Of a DNA stretch of 64,000 bases, positions 21,846 to 33,109 are shown in pieces. The stretch comes from Phellopilus nigrolimitatus. Its lineage: Eukaryota; Basidiomycota; Agaricomycetes; Hymenochaetales; Hymenochaetaceae. The notes below the pieces were generated by a model that did not search any database, had not been told where the DNA came from, and saw only the letters and a list, made by a program, of their open reading frames with translations. The translations under genes and the position numbers were made by a program. The first letter of the stretch is position 1; the number at the start of each line of letters is the position of its first letter. Where the stretch lies: positions 62,001 to 126,000 of the forward strand of contig JAJOHG010000067.1 in the NCBI GenBank assembly GCA_021029095.1. Reading direction: 5' to 3'.

Positions 21846-22700
21846 ACCTGGGTTTCGAGAGAGGAGGTCACCGCGGGAGCCTCGTCCGAGTTTCTGCGTG
21901 ACTAGGCGCTTTTCGTTTTGAAGGCACGGATCGCTCGCGGTTTCTGACGTAGACTGTCACAGTGTCAGATGACACGCGGCTGATTAGTCATTGTTACTCA
22001 TGTTGCCTGCCGCTCAGCGAAGCGGGTACAATTCTAGAAAATCTCGGAATAGCCAAGCCTGGACCACATCGTGCGATTCATATAGGGTCAGCTCAAAACT
22101 CTTTCGTCGTATTGCAGGAACGTTTTTTATCATATAACTGTGTCTTGTGGCGCGTATTATATAACGAAAGCGACCCTCTGAACAAATTGCACTACCAAGC
22201 GCAAGAAGTCGAGAGCGCTGCCTTCGTGGGACACGTATCGTCCACTGGGCTCGCCGCTCGTCCTTGGAATTTTTGACCAGTAGTGAGGAAGGTGGCAGAT
22301 TACAAAAGATAGTCGGGCAGCCAGCATCCGAAAAACTATCTCTTCGAAAATTTCATTCATTCGTATTATTCGCCGATACAATGCTTCATTGCATCCTTTC
22401 TCTTGATGACCGATATTTTAATTCACCTTCATTTTTTTTTCATGCAGTGGCTTCGGTTCAGGGCACTAGAAAGGGTTTATCGTCCCATAAACACCCAAGA
22501 CAATCAAGTTCCTTGTACAATTTTACAATACAGACTTCTTGCGAGCACGATCTATTGTGAGAAAAACGCATGGATACCATTCAGTACGACAAAGGAGGAG
22601 AGGCGACACGAATTTAAGAAGAACGGAAACACTGATTTCAATTCTGATCAGTCCCAGTATTTTTCGCAATTGTAAATTACAATTGCGAAAGCAAATTTGA
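21846..22700. other. Duplicated spacer (copy of 32.4-33.05 kb)
   Basis: Starts with the rest of the copy C promoter (degenerate bZIP-type element at 21994-22000). About 22340-22680 is near-identical to about 32700-33050, including the stretch tggataccattcagtacgac. No conserved coding frame is shared between the two copies, so this is a duplicated non-coding block. Confidence 0.55.
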
Positions 22701-22739
22701 AAGGACACTGAGATTCGAGCACTACACAACAGAGCAAGA

Positions 22740-23520
22740 TCCAATTCAATCACGATATTCTTGACAGTCGTGGACGCATGCAATGGTCCCTCCGCCGTCT
22801 GCAGCAGGCATGCCCGCGGACGCGGGCCCTGTATCTTCCGGGTCGGCGGACGTCGACACAAACGAAGAGTAGCTTCAGTTAACCCCATCATCCCTGTCGG
22901 TTCCACTATCATCTCCGCTATCACCACCGCTGTCGCCGGGCGCGTCCTGGAACTGCAGTGCGCAGCCGTTCGCAGATTTGCAAGAGCTAACGACGGGCGA
23001 CGGGGCAAAGCGCCATTGCCACCGCAGACGCGTCGGAGGATGGTGGCGCCGCCATCGACTCAGGAGAGTTGGTGCTCGTAGAGGACTTTGAATCGGAAGC
23101 GCTGGATGGAGCGGGAGAGGCTGGGTCTGATGTGCCCGCGCTTGTGGTGGCTCTCAACAGGACCGAGTCGGATGTGCTGAGCTCGAGACGGCTGTCGATG
23201 GAGAGCCCGACACCGACACGAGTAACGAATTAGATAATACCGTCAAAGAGGACGCCGACGAAGCAAGCTAAGAACCAAAACCTGATGTAGCGGAGGAAGC
23301 GTAGAGTCCGGTGGTGTTGCCGCCGGTTGTGCTGGAAGATGTGCTGGACCGTGGACTCGAAAACCGAGATCACGTGGTCGCGGAATGCGAGCCATCGATT
23401 CTGCTGAAGTGTTTGCGCAACGAGATGCGTACTGCATGGGGTTCCGCATCAAAGCCATTCCCGTTCAACGAAAACACAATGCCAGGGCAGTCTCCGAGAC
23501 CGGACGGATGAAAGGTCCTC
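22740..23520 (-). pseudogene. Relic of the Ser/Thr-rich membrane-protein gene
   Basis: Read on the minus strand, this matches the Gly/Asp-rich and Ser-rich middle part of the gene at 38.8-41.7 kb (the segments near 39870-40230), in broken frames and without the membrane helix. It lies 3' of F-box copy D on the same strand, the arrangement also seen at 19.4, 29.5-30.9 and 45.6 kb. Confidence 0.6.
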
Positions 23521-23574
23521 GCCTCGGTGTTCGCTAACCCTCTGCATCAGTTATCTAAATTCTCGGTACAGTAT

Positions 23575-23575
23575 G

Positions 23576-23608
<33 letters not shown>
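23575..23608. repeat. Poly(A) run
   Basis: About 33 consecutive A residues inside the conserved 3' flank of copy D, at a point where sister copies read cagtatgaaataa. It looks like a local slippage expansion rather than a retroposon tail, because the same flank continues on both sides. Confidence 0.8.
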
Positions 23609-23609
<1 letters not shown>

Positions 23610-23744
23610 ACACAATTGAGAGCTTCGTAACATATATACACAAATTGCGCGAAAATATTCTGAAGACATGGATTAATCGCAAATACGATTCTGAAAAGGA
23701 CACCAAGACTTGAGCACTAAATCACGAAGCAGGATTCAATTCAA

Positions 23745-24875
23745 CTAATGATATTCTTCATTGCCCTCTGCACTGAAGGAGATTCTTCTTCGAGTGCAAA
23801 TTTCTTCAAGCGATTTTAGCACTACTCGCCAGGATTCCACGTAGTCATCGCGTCGAAGGTATGGACGAAAACGAACCACTTTGAGTGCCGGAAGGAAATC
23901 GCCCGATCCTGCCCCTTCCCTGAAACAATTCACAAGCTGTTTGGCCTGCTCTGGAAGCATGCAGTAGACCAGTTCTTCCAAAGAATCCATGGACTCAAAG
24001 CATCTCGGATGCACGACAGGAGCTTCGCAGTAGAAATAGCGAAGTTTACGCAAAGGTGGGAAGTACCGGATCTCGCCGCTGTCTCCCTGCACGATATACA
24101 ATGTCAAGCGGGTGAGAGTCTTCGACCAAGTATGCAGGCATGCGAGGTCCTCCATATCCACGAGATTACCGTGTGTGATATCGGCGTCCTCGACAAACGG
24201 TGCCATCTTCGCTACGACGCATGCTATGTTGAGGTCCCTCACTTTAACGCGACGCAGATCCAGACAACGCACAGGCGTCTCAGTTGGGAATTCGAACGGA
24301 TCTTGTGAATCGCTCTTGCAAAGGATCGAAACTCCCTCAAGGTCCGGCCAGTTTGCCATCAACGCTAGCGTCTCTTTCGGAGAGTAAAGCGGGTCGGACT
24401 GACTAAACCAGTGAAGCTGAAAATGCTTCAGCGACCGCTTGGTCAGCACGTGCCTTAAACGTTCTGCAACCCGAGAGTCGATGTGCTTTTGAAGACCATC
24501 CATGCAGAGGTGCGTGAGGTTCGAGGACAGGGATATTATCTGCGTGATTGCACGAACGTGCTCGTCCCCAAAGCACTCCGTCTCAAAAATAAAGAAGCGC
24601 ACGAGGTTCGCAAGACGGCTGTTTTGCAAGAGTGTCTCGCTAAGAAGCTTTACACCAACAGCTTCGCTATCATCGCTATCCTCTATAATTGATATTGACC
24701 TGTAAAGCTGGCGTTCTCCGTACTCATGCCATGCCTTGCAGACGAGGAGAAGAGGTGCGAGGTCGGGGGGGAAATGAGAATCGGGAAACGTGTAGGGACC
24801 ACCGAGATATAGCTGGATGATGTTCTCCGTTATCTCGAACGGAAGCGGCGGCGTACGCGGCTCTGTGCTAGGCAT
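23745..24875 (-). CDS. F-box-like/LRR protein, copy D
   Basis: A 376-residue intact paralogue. F-box-like start PPLPFEITENIIQLYLG...LLLVCKAWHEYG; Leu-rich body with NLTHLCMDGL, WPDLEGVSILC, FPPLRKLRYFYCEA and MDSLEELVYCM; tail LKSLEEICTRRRISF. It shares several features only with copy I at 44.2 kb: DSHFPPDLAP, a shortened stretch before SQSDPLY, and VVHPRCFESMDSLEELVYCMLPEQAKQL. The two are therefore sister genes in opposite orientation about 20 kb apart. The promoter belongs to the E-box plus bZIP class. Confidence 0.8.
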   Translation of the reverse strand: MPSTEPRTPPLPFEITENIIQLYLGGPYTFPDSHFPPDLAPLLLVCKAWHEYGERQLYRSISIIEDSDDSEAVGVKLLSETLLQNSRLANLVRFFIFETECFGDEHVRAITQIISLSSNLTHLCMDGLQKHIDSRVAERLRHVLTKRSLKHFQLHWFSQSDPLYSPKETLALMANWPDLEGVSILCKSDSQDPFEFPTETPVRCLDLRRVKVRDLNIACVVAKMAPFVEDADITHGNLVDMEDLACLHTWSKTLTRLTLYIVQGDSGEIRYFPPLRKLRYFYCEAPVVHPRCFESMDSLEELVYCMLPEQAKQLVNCFREGAGSGDFLPALKVVRFRPYLRRDDYVESWRVVLKSLEEICTRRRISFSAEGNEEYH

Positions 24876-25017
24876 GATGGCCTAACTAAAGGCATTTCGG
24901 CAGTGTTATTCGCCGCAAGTATACTTGTTGAGCATCAACAGGAGGACACACCTGGATTCCGAGACGAATACACCAGGAGGAAGTCCGTCTAAGTTCTATC
25001 GTATCATTCTCGTTTCA

Positions 25018-25044
25018 TCACGTGATATGTAACTGAGTCAGCAA
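25018..25044. promoter_or_regulatory. Composite E-box and bZIP block of copy D
   Basis: TCACGTGATATGTA followed by CTGAGTCAGCAACT, about 150-170 bp upstream of the copy D start. Nearly the same block stands at the same distance upstream of copies H and I. CACGTG is the bHLH E-box and TGAGTCA the Gcn4/AP-1-class site; the binding proteins are inferred. Confidence 0.6.
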
Positions 25045-25559
25045 CTCGCGACGCACCTCTCTTCACTTGAGTTCACTTCATGTGTTTCCAGCTTAAATTT
25101 TATTCTATTACTCCCTCCTTCCTTCAGCTCAACGAAAAGGCTCGGACCGCGCTGCCCGTCTTTCAAGACTGCTGCGAGCGAATGATTTGCTGCCATCATC
25201 AGGAAAAACCTCCTTTTTGAAAACTTGTGAAGCACTTGGAGTCCTTCGGAATCCCTATGAATTATTTGGAATGACTAAGAACTATCTGTAATACCTGAGA
25301 TTGTCGGGCAGAAGTCTGGAAACAACAGATGATCGCCCAGCTTAATTAATTCTTATTTACAAAATGAATGTATCTGCGCGGATCGAGCCCACGACCTTCA
25401 TCACAACTTATACATGTACTTAACCACTAGACCAAAATGACATTTATTCTTGGTAAAATGTTATGTATAATATGGACGTATTGTACATTTGCCATTCCGA
25501 CGAGTTTGATCCTAAGTTCGTGCGGACCGGCCCTAAACGATGACCTGTGAGCTGGCATC

Positions 25560-26891
25560 TCGCAACTTTTCACTGTCGTGAATTGCTTCCATGATACGCC
25601 CCAGCAACACCTTGACACATGCCTCGCACAGCTCAACATCTCCGTCGAGCTCGAGTTCTGGCAGGAGGCCTTCCACTCCGTTGAGGACATTCACAACCTT
25701 CTCAACATCGCGATGAAGTCTCCCCATCCGGCCATGATGGCCAATTACTACGAAAAGCTCACGCGCATGTTCCTGACGAGTGGGAACGCACTATTCCATG
25801 CTGCAGCGTGGGCGCGCTATTACTCGATAGCTCGGTCAGTGGGTGGCAAATCGGAGGAGGAACTCGGCAGGCTCGCTGGCCAGGTCCTCATTAGTGCACT
25901 CGCCGTACCTGTTGGACAGGAGTCGGAAGAGGACGAAGCAAAGGGCCGAACTGCGCGCTTGACTGCACTGGTTGGTTTGACAAAGACCCCGACTCGTACC
26001 AGACTCCTTAATGAAGCTGTACGTCCCTTTCAGTTCTTAATATGATGTTCAAAGTTCTGACTTCTGCGACGTGAAGCTGTCGCGCAATATCCGTAAGCTT
26101 GCTCCACCCGTTGTTAAAAACCTCTACAATATTTTGGAAGTCACGTTTGATCCGCTTACTCTCTGCAGCTCCGTCGCCCCTCTTCTTAAGGAGCTTTCGT
26201 CTGACACGAACTATGCTTCTTATCTCCCGCTCTCCCTTGTGCGCTCCTCTTGTGCCTCTATGTGCAGCTTGTGCAGCTTACTCGACCATGCAGATTGCGC
26301 AGCTCCTTGACTTCGTTATGTCTATTGAGGGTTCCCTCGAAAGCGCGTACGGCCCTGGCCTGGTGAAGGCCTTCCTTATGAGCTGCGCGCGCCGCGGCGA
26401 CATACGCATGCGCATCGACCACGCGTCGGGCAGCATTCGGCAGCACGGCCGCGGGCCTGACCACGCCCTCTGCGCTCGACAAGTCCATCCGGCCGTCTGT
26501 AGGTGAGCTCGTGCACACGCGCCTCAGCGGCATCGCAACGTGCCTGCACAATTCACCCGAAGCTATCGCGCCGTCTGAGTCTGCACCCGCTGCCGCGGAC
26601 AACATCGCGGCCCAGGAGACGTTCGCTCAGCTTGTCGCTGCCACAAACACGGAGCGTAAGGCACTACAAGTGCAGCGCGCGATCATCGTTCGCCGCCGGG
26701 AGCTTGTGTCCGAGCCGTCGGTGAGGAAGGAGAAGGAGGAGGCCAGCTGTCATGCGGAGGCCAGTAGGTGTGAGAAAGATGAGCAGGCAAAGCACTCGCT
26801 GGAGGATATTCGGCAGAAGGAGCAGGATCGCATTCGGCGCAATATCGATCGTGACAGCATACATAGATTAGTCGACTTTCTGTGTATCTAA
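25560..26891 (+). pseudogene. eIF3a (TIF32) gene fragment
   Basis: Part of translation initiation factor 3 subunit A. Readable family segments in order: QHLDTCLAQLNISVELEFWQ, FHSVEDIHNLL, MMANYYEKLTRMFL, FHAAAWARYYS, VLISALAVP, then after a likely retained intron (about 26019-26076) LSRNIRKLAPPVVKNLYNIL. Further on come FLMSCARRGDIRMRIDHASG and the Lys/Glu-rich region. The reading frame changes at least near 26200, 26340 and 26510, and both ends of the normal protein of roughly 1000 residues are missing. The probable retained intron means it came from a genomic duplication, not an mRNA copy. It sits between F-box copies D and E. Confidence 0.75.
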
Positions 26892-26999
26892 ACGTAACTA
26901 AGAAACAATGCATCTACATTTTATACATATAATCAACTGTCTGTAAAGCAGGGAAAGGAGCCCAAACAAGCAAATAAAATGTGTAGAATGTGTGAAAAG

Positions 27000-27405
27000 T
27001 TCAGAATAGAGCCGGTTGGAACGCCCTGGAATTCAATAGCATTTCTGGGACAGGAACAGGTATGAAATATTTTTTGGGATCCGTCAAAATAAAAATTTCC
27101 GGGATCCCGGGGATCCCGGCTATTTTTGGCGATTCCAGACGGGAGGTTTTTCCTGATGATGTCCCCTGCCGATTCTAGACAGGAAAATAATCAGTACCTT
27201 ACCGTATGCCCATGAAAACATAAATACGGACCATATTGATAATGAACGTACCAGTATACGGTTTGCAAAAGGAAGTAAATACCAGTATAGGGTACGTTGC
27301 GGAGCCCTAATAACAGGCATGTATTAATGAGTTTATAGACATCTGAATGAAAAATTGCACAATGTCAACGCATGCATTCGACATTGGATGACTTCCCGTT
27401 GATTC
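27000..27405. mobile_element. Remnant of TIR element nested in another repeat
   Basis: About 27190-27311 ends in gttgcggagccctaat, nearly the terminal repeat of the 21160-21836 element, and matches the reverse complement of about 43788-43925. The next segment (27312-27405) matches the 3' flank of the repeat gene at 43.1-43.8 kb and a third copy at 57.07-57.15 kb. No matching left end was found, so this copy is truncated. A palindromic gggatcccggggatccc stretch lies near 27105. Confidence 0.55.
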
Positions 27406-27786
27406 GAAATGAAAAAAAAAAAAAAAAAAAAATCAACTAAACTAAACTAAATCGGAAGCTTTATGTGACCGCGAGATGTTCCTCTTATTCCTGGGTTAAA
27501 ACCGTAGGCCGGTCAAATAATTAAATGTACATATCCGAATTTTCTAAAAATAGTTAAGATCTCCGTCCAAATCGGTATTTAGTTTCTCGCGCCACCTGCC
27601 ACTCGCTGGCAACAGCCTCAGCATCAATTATTAAAGATTTCTGTCCAGTACGAAATAACACAATCGAGAGCTTCGTAACATACGTACATAGATTGCGCGA
27701 AAGTATTCTGAACACACGTGAATTAATCGCAAGCACGATTTTCGAGGAAGACACCGAGTCTCGAGCACTAAACTACACAGCACGAT
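27406..27786. other. Spacer with poly(A) run and copy E 3' flank
   Basis: Contains an A-run at about 27411-27432 and the 3' flank shared by family members (gagagcttcgtaacata... then ctcgagcactaaac). No gene seen. Confidence 0.5.
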
Positions 27787-28947
27787 TCAATTCAACCAAC
27801 AATATCCTTCGTCATCGTATGTACTGAAGGAGATGCTTCTTCGAGTGCAGATTTCTTCAAGCGACTTCAACACTGCCCGCAAGGATTCATCCAAGAAGAA
27901 GTATGGACGAAAACGGAGCACTTTGAGTGCCGGAAGGAAGTCGCCAGATCCTGTCCCTAACCTGAAACAATTCACAATCTGTTTGACATGCTTTGCACGC
28001 ACGCAATAAAACAGTTCCTCCAAAGAATCCATAGACTCCAAGCATCTCGGATGCACGTCAGGCCCTTCGCAGCAGAAATAGCGAAGTTTACGCAAAGGCG
28101 GGAAGTAGGGCATCTTGTCGCGTAGTTCCACCGCGAAATGCAATTTCAAGCGAATCAGAGTCTCCGACCACGTATGCAGGCATACGAGGACATCCATACT
28201 CATGATAATTTCGCGGTTTTCGTGGATATCGACGTCCTCGACGAACGGCGCTATCTTCGCCAAGAAGCATGCTATGTCGAAGCCCTGCACCTGAACGCGA
28301 CGCAGTGCCAGACAACGGGCAGGTGTCTCAGGTGGGATTTCAAACGGATTTCGGTGAGTGCTGTAGTCAATGAGCGAAAACTCCTCGAGGTCCGGCCAGT
28401 TCGCCAACAACGCCAAAGTCTCTTTCCGAGAGCAAAGTGTGTCGGTCCGAGTCCACTTGAAATAACCATTTGCTGAGTAAAGGCGAAAATACTTCAGTGA
28501 TCGCTCGGCCAGTGCGTGCTTTAAGCTTTCTAATACCCGCCAGTTGATTCTCTGCCAACGATTTCCCAACCGACTAATACTGAGGTGTGTGAGATTCGAG
28601 GACAGGGAGATGATTTCCGTGATCGCGAATACGGTACGGACGTCAAAGCGCGATGACTCAAAAGTAAAGAAGCGCACGAGGTTCGCAAGACGGCTGTTCT
28701 GCGAAAGTGTAGCGCAAAGAAGCGCCACAGCACCTCCGCTATGCTCTCTGTCATCTGAGATAAATATTGACCTATAGAGTTGGCGTTCTCCATATTCATG
28801 CCATCCCTTGCAGACGAGAAGAAGAGGCGCGAGGTCGGAGGGTCGATGAGAACGGGGAAACGTGTACGGACCACCGAGATATAACTGGATGATGTTCTCC
28901 GTTATCTCGACTGGAAGCGGCGGCGTACGCAATTTTGTACTAGCCAT
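27787..28947 (-). CDS. F-box-like/LRR protein, copy E
   Basis: A 386-residue intact paralogue, without introns. F-box-like start PPLPVEITENIIQLYLG...LLLVCKGWHEYG; Leu-rich body with NLTHLSISRLGNRW, WPDLEEFSLIDYS, FPPLRKLRYFCCEG and MDSLEELFYCV; tail LKSLEEICTRRSISF. The promoter is of the two-site bZIP class (TGACTCA at 29175-29181, about 230 bp upstream). No Ser-rich relic directly follows its 3' end; the eIF3a fragment and TIR remnant are found there instead. Confidence 0.8.
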   Translation of the reverse strand: MASTKLRTPPLPVEITENIIQLYLGGPYTFPRSHRPSDLAPLLLVCKGWHEYGERQLYRSIFISDDREHSGGAVALLCATLSQNSRLANLVRFFTFESSRFDVRTVFAITEIISLSSNLTHLSISRLGNRWQRINWRVLESLKHALAERSLKYFRLYSANGYFKWTRTDTLCSRKETLALLANWPDLEEFSLIDYSTHRNPFEIPPETPARCLALRRVQVQGFDIACFLAKIAPFVEDVDIHENREIIMSMDVLVCLHTWSETLIRLKLHFAVELRDKMPYFPPLRKLRYFCCEGPDVHPRCLESMDSLEELFYCVRAKHVKQIVNCFRLGTGSGDFLPALKVLRFRPYFFLDESLRAVLKSLEEICTRRSISFSTYDDEGYCWLN

Positions 28948-29470
28948 GATGGCCTAACTAGTTACATTTCGACAGAATTAAGCACCAAGTGTACCTGCTA
29001 GAGCATCAAAAGGAGGACACACCTGAGTTTCGAGAGAGGAGGACACCGCGGGAGCCCTTTTTGAGCTTCTGCGTAACCAGGCGCTGCTCGTTATGAAGGC
29101 ACGCGGTTCCTGTGAGCGCAAATAGAGAGATGACACGCGGCGTATTTGGCCTTAGAGATGCTGATTAGTCATTGTGACTCATGTTGCCGCGGTTTAGTGC
29201 CGATTGGACAAGCGCAATGGGCAAGTAGATCGGACAGTACTCATAGGTCGAGGGTGTATACTGCTAGTACTCACTGATAGAGAAGAATTTATTGTCTGCA
29301 GGCCGAGTAGCTATATGAGAATGGAAGGGACTAATAAATATCTATGTGTTCACTGAAATATCTTGTCTACATCTTACGCTGGAATTTCTGTCCAACATAA
29401 CTAGAGAACGAAATTGCGATTATGAAGTTGACACCTGATAACGCGTCCGCAAAGGAATGTTCGATTTCTC
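28948..29470. other. Copy E promoter and spacer
   Basis: Holds the shared leader aggaggacacacctg near 29011 and the two-site bZIP element (29160-29185). The region from about 29355 to 29620 is repeated at about 34755-35015. Confidence 0.5.
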
Positions 29471-29485
29471 TACTCAAAACACATG

Positions 29486-29640
29486 TAGTCCATACCGAAT
29501 GAAATGTTTCTCCGGAAGTAGACTTCTTCCATCGGTTTGACTTCTGCACGAAAAGTCTGCACTTGGTCTGCTTGGTCTTCGGACATTGTTGGCTTTAAGT
29601 CGAGGAAGCGGCCATGCGCGCCGTCTGTGAGACTCCCCGC
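29486..29640 (-). pseudogene. Truncated C-terminal F-box-family relic
   Basis: Minus-strand reading gives GRFLDLKPTMSEDQAD, then FRAEVKPMEEVYFRRNISFG, which resembles the tail of the local F-box-like proteins (LKSLEEICARRSISF). The body of the gene is missing. A second copy of the same relic is at 34870-35015. Confidence 0.5.
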
Positions 29641-30990
29641 ATCGCCGGGCTTGCGCGCAGCACCCCAGGCGGATATGACCACGAGTAGCGCGTGAGGGCA
29701 GCCTTCGCTCCAGTCTTCTTCTTCTTCTTCTTTGTCTTTTGCGCAGCGTCAGCCGAGGAGCGCCGTGCGCGACAGGATCAGTGCGTGCCGCGCCTGCGCG
29801 GCGGCGGCCGTGTGCAGGCGGCACCGCCGCATGAGGTGGTCGGAGACCGGCTGCTTGCTGGAATGCAGTAAGAATGAGTAAGATGGAATGGAGGACGGGG
29901 AGAAGGACGTACGCGGCAGGAAGCAACCCGTAGTTGCTCCTCGAGTTCCCGGAGGTATCCGTGGTGGTCGGGCAGTAAGTGGCCCGTAGCCACGGCCATC
30001 GGATGCCTAGATGACGTTGCCGTCGTGATCACGCTGCAGTCATTATGAATTCTTCCTCAACGCACGCTGAAAGTAGAGTAGAAAGAAGACACACCTGAAT
30101 GTCGTGGGCGGGCTCCCAGGGCTCTGCACAACGCTCGGGCTCGCGGTAAGGTGGAGCGGGGCGACCTCCGTACCGGACGAGGTGGAAGCCAGCGTCGAAG
30201 ACGTGGGGCCCGCTCGATCCTGCTGAGGGACGGACGTGGTGGTCACTTCTCCGTCCGCAGCAGTCATGCTCGCGGGAGTGGGCGATGTATTTTCCAGGTC
30301 GGCGGAGGACGATGGAGACGAAGAGTAGCTCCCGTTATCCCCGTCGTCCCTGCCGGTTCCACTACCATCACCGCTAGCACCTCCGCGCGTCCTGAACCCG
30401 GGCAGCCGCTGTTCGACGATTTGTCAGAGCTAACGACGGACGATGGGTGCCGTTGTCGCCGCGGGCGCGTCAGAGGATGGCAGCGCCGCCATCGACTCAG
30501 AGCTGGTGCTCGTAGAGGACTTTGAATCGGACGCGCTGGATGACGCGGGGAAGGCTGGGTCTGATGTGGAGGCGGCCGACGAAACCTGGTCGGATGTGCT
30601 CGAGCTCGAGATGACAGTCGATGGAGAGCCCGACGCCGATGTGGACAACGAGTTAGATAGTGCCACGGAAGAGGGCACTGACGAAGCAAGCTGAGAACCA
30701 AACCCTGATATAGCGGAGTGAGGTGGATGGGGTAGACGTCGACGTAGAGTCCGGTGGTGTGCTGTCGGTTATGCTGAAAGGTGTGCTAGTCGCATGCAGA
30801 CCCGCTGCTTGACGCGTCTAATGTTCTCGATCTTGTGAGCTTGTGAAGGCTGTCATGAAGCAGTTGATGAAGACTCAGAAGAGGCGTGCCTCGAAGACCG
30901 AGATCACGTGGTCGCGGAATACGAGCCGAGGCGCGTACTGCATGACACTCAACGAAAGCACAATGGGCAGTCTCCAGGACCGAACGGATG
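29640..30990 (-). pseudogene. Relic of the Ser/Thr-rich membrane-protein gene
   Basis: Minus-strand segments match the intact gene at 38.8-41.7 kb: a Ser-rich part (30430-30694, TSDPAFPASSSASDS as in TSDPASSASSSASDS), VPQQDRAGPTSSTLASTSSG (30040-30270, like the PQQDAAGFTSSTPASISSG region), SVVQSPGSPPTT with the following intron, and the post-membrane basic region near 29650-29830. The membrane helix is deleted and frames are broken. It lies 3' of copy F on the same strand. Confidence 0.7.
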
Positions 30991-31192
30991 AAATGTCCTC
31001 GCCTCGGCGTTCGGCCGGTCTACCATCGGCATCAATTGTTTGAAGTTTCGGTCCAGTATGAAATAAGCGAGAACTTCGTAACGTATATACATACATAGAA
31101 TGCGCGGAATATAATTTGAAGACATGGGTTAACTGCAAACGTGAATTTTGAGAAGACACCGAGACTCGAGCACTAAACCACAGAGATTCAAT

Positions 31193-32389
31193 TCATTCAT
31201 AATATTCTCGATAGTCGTCTACATTAAAAGAGATGCTTCTTCGAGCGCAGATTTCTTCAAGCGACACCAACGCCTTCGACTCTGCCCGCACAGATTCTCT
31301 CCAGTTTATTTTCAGGTCATAGTCAAATTTGGCTTGAACACATAAACGAAAATGAAGCACTTTCAGTGCTGGAAGGAAGTCGCCCGATCCTGCCCCTAAC
31401 CTGAAACAATTCACAAGCAGTTCGACATGCCTGGTGTTCACGTAATAGAATAGCTCTTCCAGAGAATCCATAGACTCCAAGAATTTCGGATGCACGTGAG
31501 TCACTTCGCAGTAGAAATAGCGAAGTTTACGCAAGGGCGGGAAGTACGGGATCATGTCGCATGGTTGCTTTGTGATATGCAATTTTAAGCGGACGAGAGA
31601 CTCCGACCACGTATGCAGGCATGCGAGGGTCTCCATATCCGCGAAACGATAGTGTTCGATATCGACGTCCTCAACAAACGGTGCAATTTTTGCTAAGAAG
31701 CGGGCCTTGTTGAGGCCCTGCACCTTAACGCGACGCAGCGCTAGACAACGAACGGATGTCTCAGCTGGGAATTTGAACCGATTTCGGTGAAGGTTCTGGT
31801 CATCGATGAGCGAAAACTCCTTGAGGTCCGGCCAGTATGCCAACAATGCCAGCGTCTCTTTCGGAGAGCAAAGCATGTCGTTATATTTTCCCCGGCCCCG
31901 ACGGATATACGTGGAGTGAAGGCGCAAATGCTTCAGCGACCGCTCGGCCAACGCGTGCCTTAAACTCTCTATTAAGGTCGTGTCGAGTTTCTGCCAATCT
32001 TCGCCCAACCGACTAATACTGAGGTGTGTGAGGTTCAAGGACAGGGATATGATCTGAGTGATCGCGCGAACGTGCTCGACACCAAAACACTTGGACTCGA
32101 CAGCAAAGAAGCGCACGAGGTTCGCGAGGCGGCTGTTCTGCGACAGCGTCGCGAGAAGACGCGACACCCCGATAGCTTGGCTATCTTTGCTATCCGTTGT
32201 AATGGATATTGACTCGTAGAGCTGGCGTTCTCCATATTCATGCCATCCTTTGCAGACGAGAAGAAGAGGCGCGAGGTCGGAGGGTCGATGAGAACGGGGA
32301 AACGTGTACGGACCACCGAGATATAGCTGGATGATGTTCTCCGTTATCTCGAACGGAAGAGGCGGCGTACGCGGCTCTGTGTTAGCCAT
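31193..32389 (-). CDS. F-box-like/LRR protein, copy F
   Basis: A 398-residue intact paralogue. F-box-like start PPLPFEITENIIQLYLG...LLLVCKGWHEYG; Leu-rich body with NLTHLSISRLGEDWQ, WPDLKEFSLIDD, FPPLRKLRYFYCEV and MDSLEELFYYV; tail LVSLEEICARRSISF. Promoter of the two-site bZIP class with TGACTCA at 32647-32653, about 260 bp upstream. The Ser-rich relic at 29.6-31.0 kb follows it on the same strand. Confidence 0.8.
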   Translation of the reverse strand: MANTEPRTPPLPFEITENIIQLYLGGPYTFPRSHRPSDLAPLLLVCKGWHEYGERQLYESISITTDSKDSQAIGVSRLLATLSQNSRLANLVRFFAVESKCFGVEHVRAITQIISLSLNLTHLSISRLGEDWQKLDTTLIESLRHALAERSLKHLRLHSTYIRRGRGKYNDMLCSPKETLALLAYWPDLKEFSLIDDQNLHRNRFKFPAETSVRCLALRRVKVQGLNKARFLAKIAPFVEDVDIEHYRFADMETLACLHTWSESLVRLKLHITKQPCDMIPYFPPLRKLRYFYCEVTHVHPKFLESMDSLEELFYYVNTRHVELLVNCFRLGAGSGDFLPALKVLHFRLCVQAKFDYDLKINWRESVRAESKALVSLEEICARRSISFNVDDYREYYE

Positions 32390-33109
32390 GATGGCCTAAC
32401 TGGCGACATTTCGACAGAGTGAATCACCACAAAAGTGTACTCGCTAGAGAATCAACAGAAGGACACACCTGGTTGTCGAGAGGAGGACACTACGGGACCT
32501 CGTCTGAGCTTCCGCGCGACTAGGTGCTTCTCTTTTTGAAGGCACGAATTGCTCGCGGTTTCTGTGAGCACAAATGTGTTCTGTCAGGTGTAGAGTAGAG
32601 AGATGACCCGCGGCGTAGTCGGCGTAGAGATGCTGATTAGTCATTGTGACTCATGTTGCCTGCGGCTCAGTGCCGCGCGGTACAATTTTACATAAAAACT
32701 CGCGGAACTTTCACTCATATGTATTGTTCGCCGATGCAATGCTTCATTGCATTCCTCTTCTCTTGACGACCAACTTTCTAATATATTTCATTTTTCTTCG
32801 TGCAGTGGCTTCGGTTCAGGCAACTAAGAAGGGCAGTCGTCCTATAAACACCCAAGACAATCAAGCTACCTATACAATTTTACAGTATAGACTTGTCACG
32901 AGCACAGTCGATTGTGAGAAAAACGCATGGATACCACTCAGTACGATGATGGAGGCGAGACGACACGAATCTAACAAGTCCGTAAAACGGAAACACTGAT
33001 TTCAGTTCCGACCAGATTCAGTATTCTCGCAAACAGCTGTAATTGCAAAAGCAAATCTGAAAGGACGCCAAGACTCGAGCACTACACCACGAAGCACGTT
33101 TCGATTCAA
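32390..33109. other. Copy F promoter and duplicated spacer
   Basis: Promoter with shared leader and two-site bZIP element (32630-32655), then a block (about 32700-33050) that is a second copy of about 22340-22680. No gene recognised. Confidence 0.5.

Noticed and set aside
23575..23608. Poly(A) run as evidence of retroposition
   Set aside because: The surrounding flank is collinear with sister copies on both sides, so a slippage expansion is simpler.
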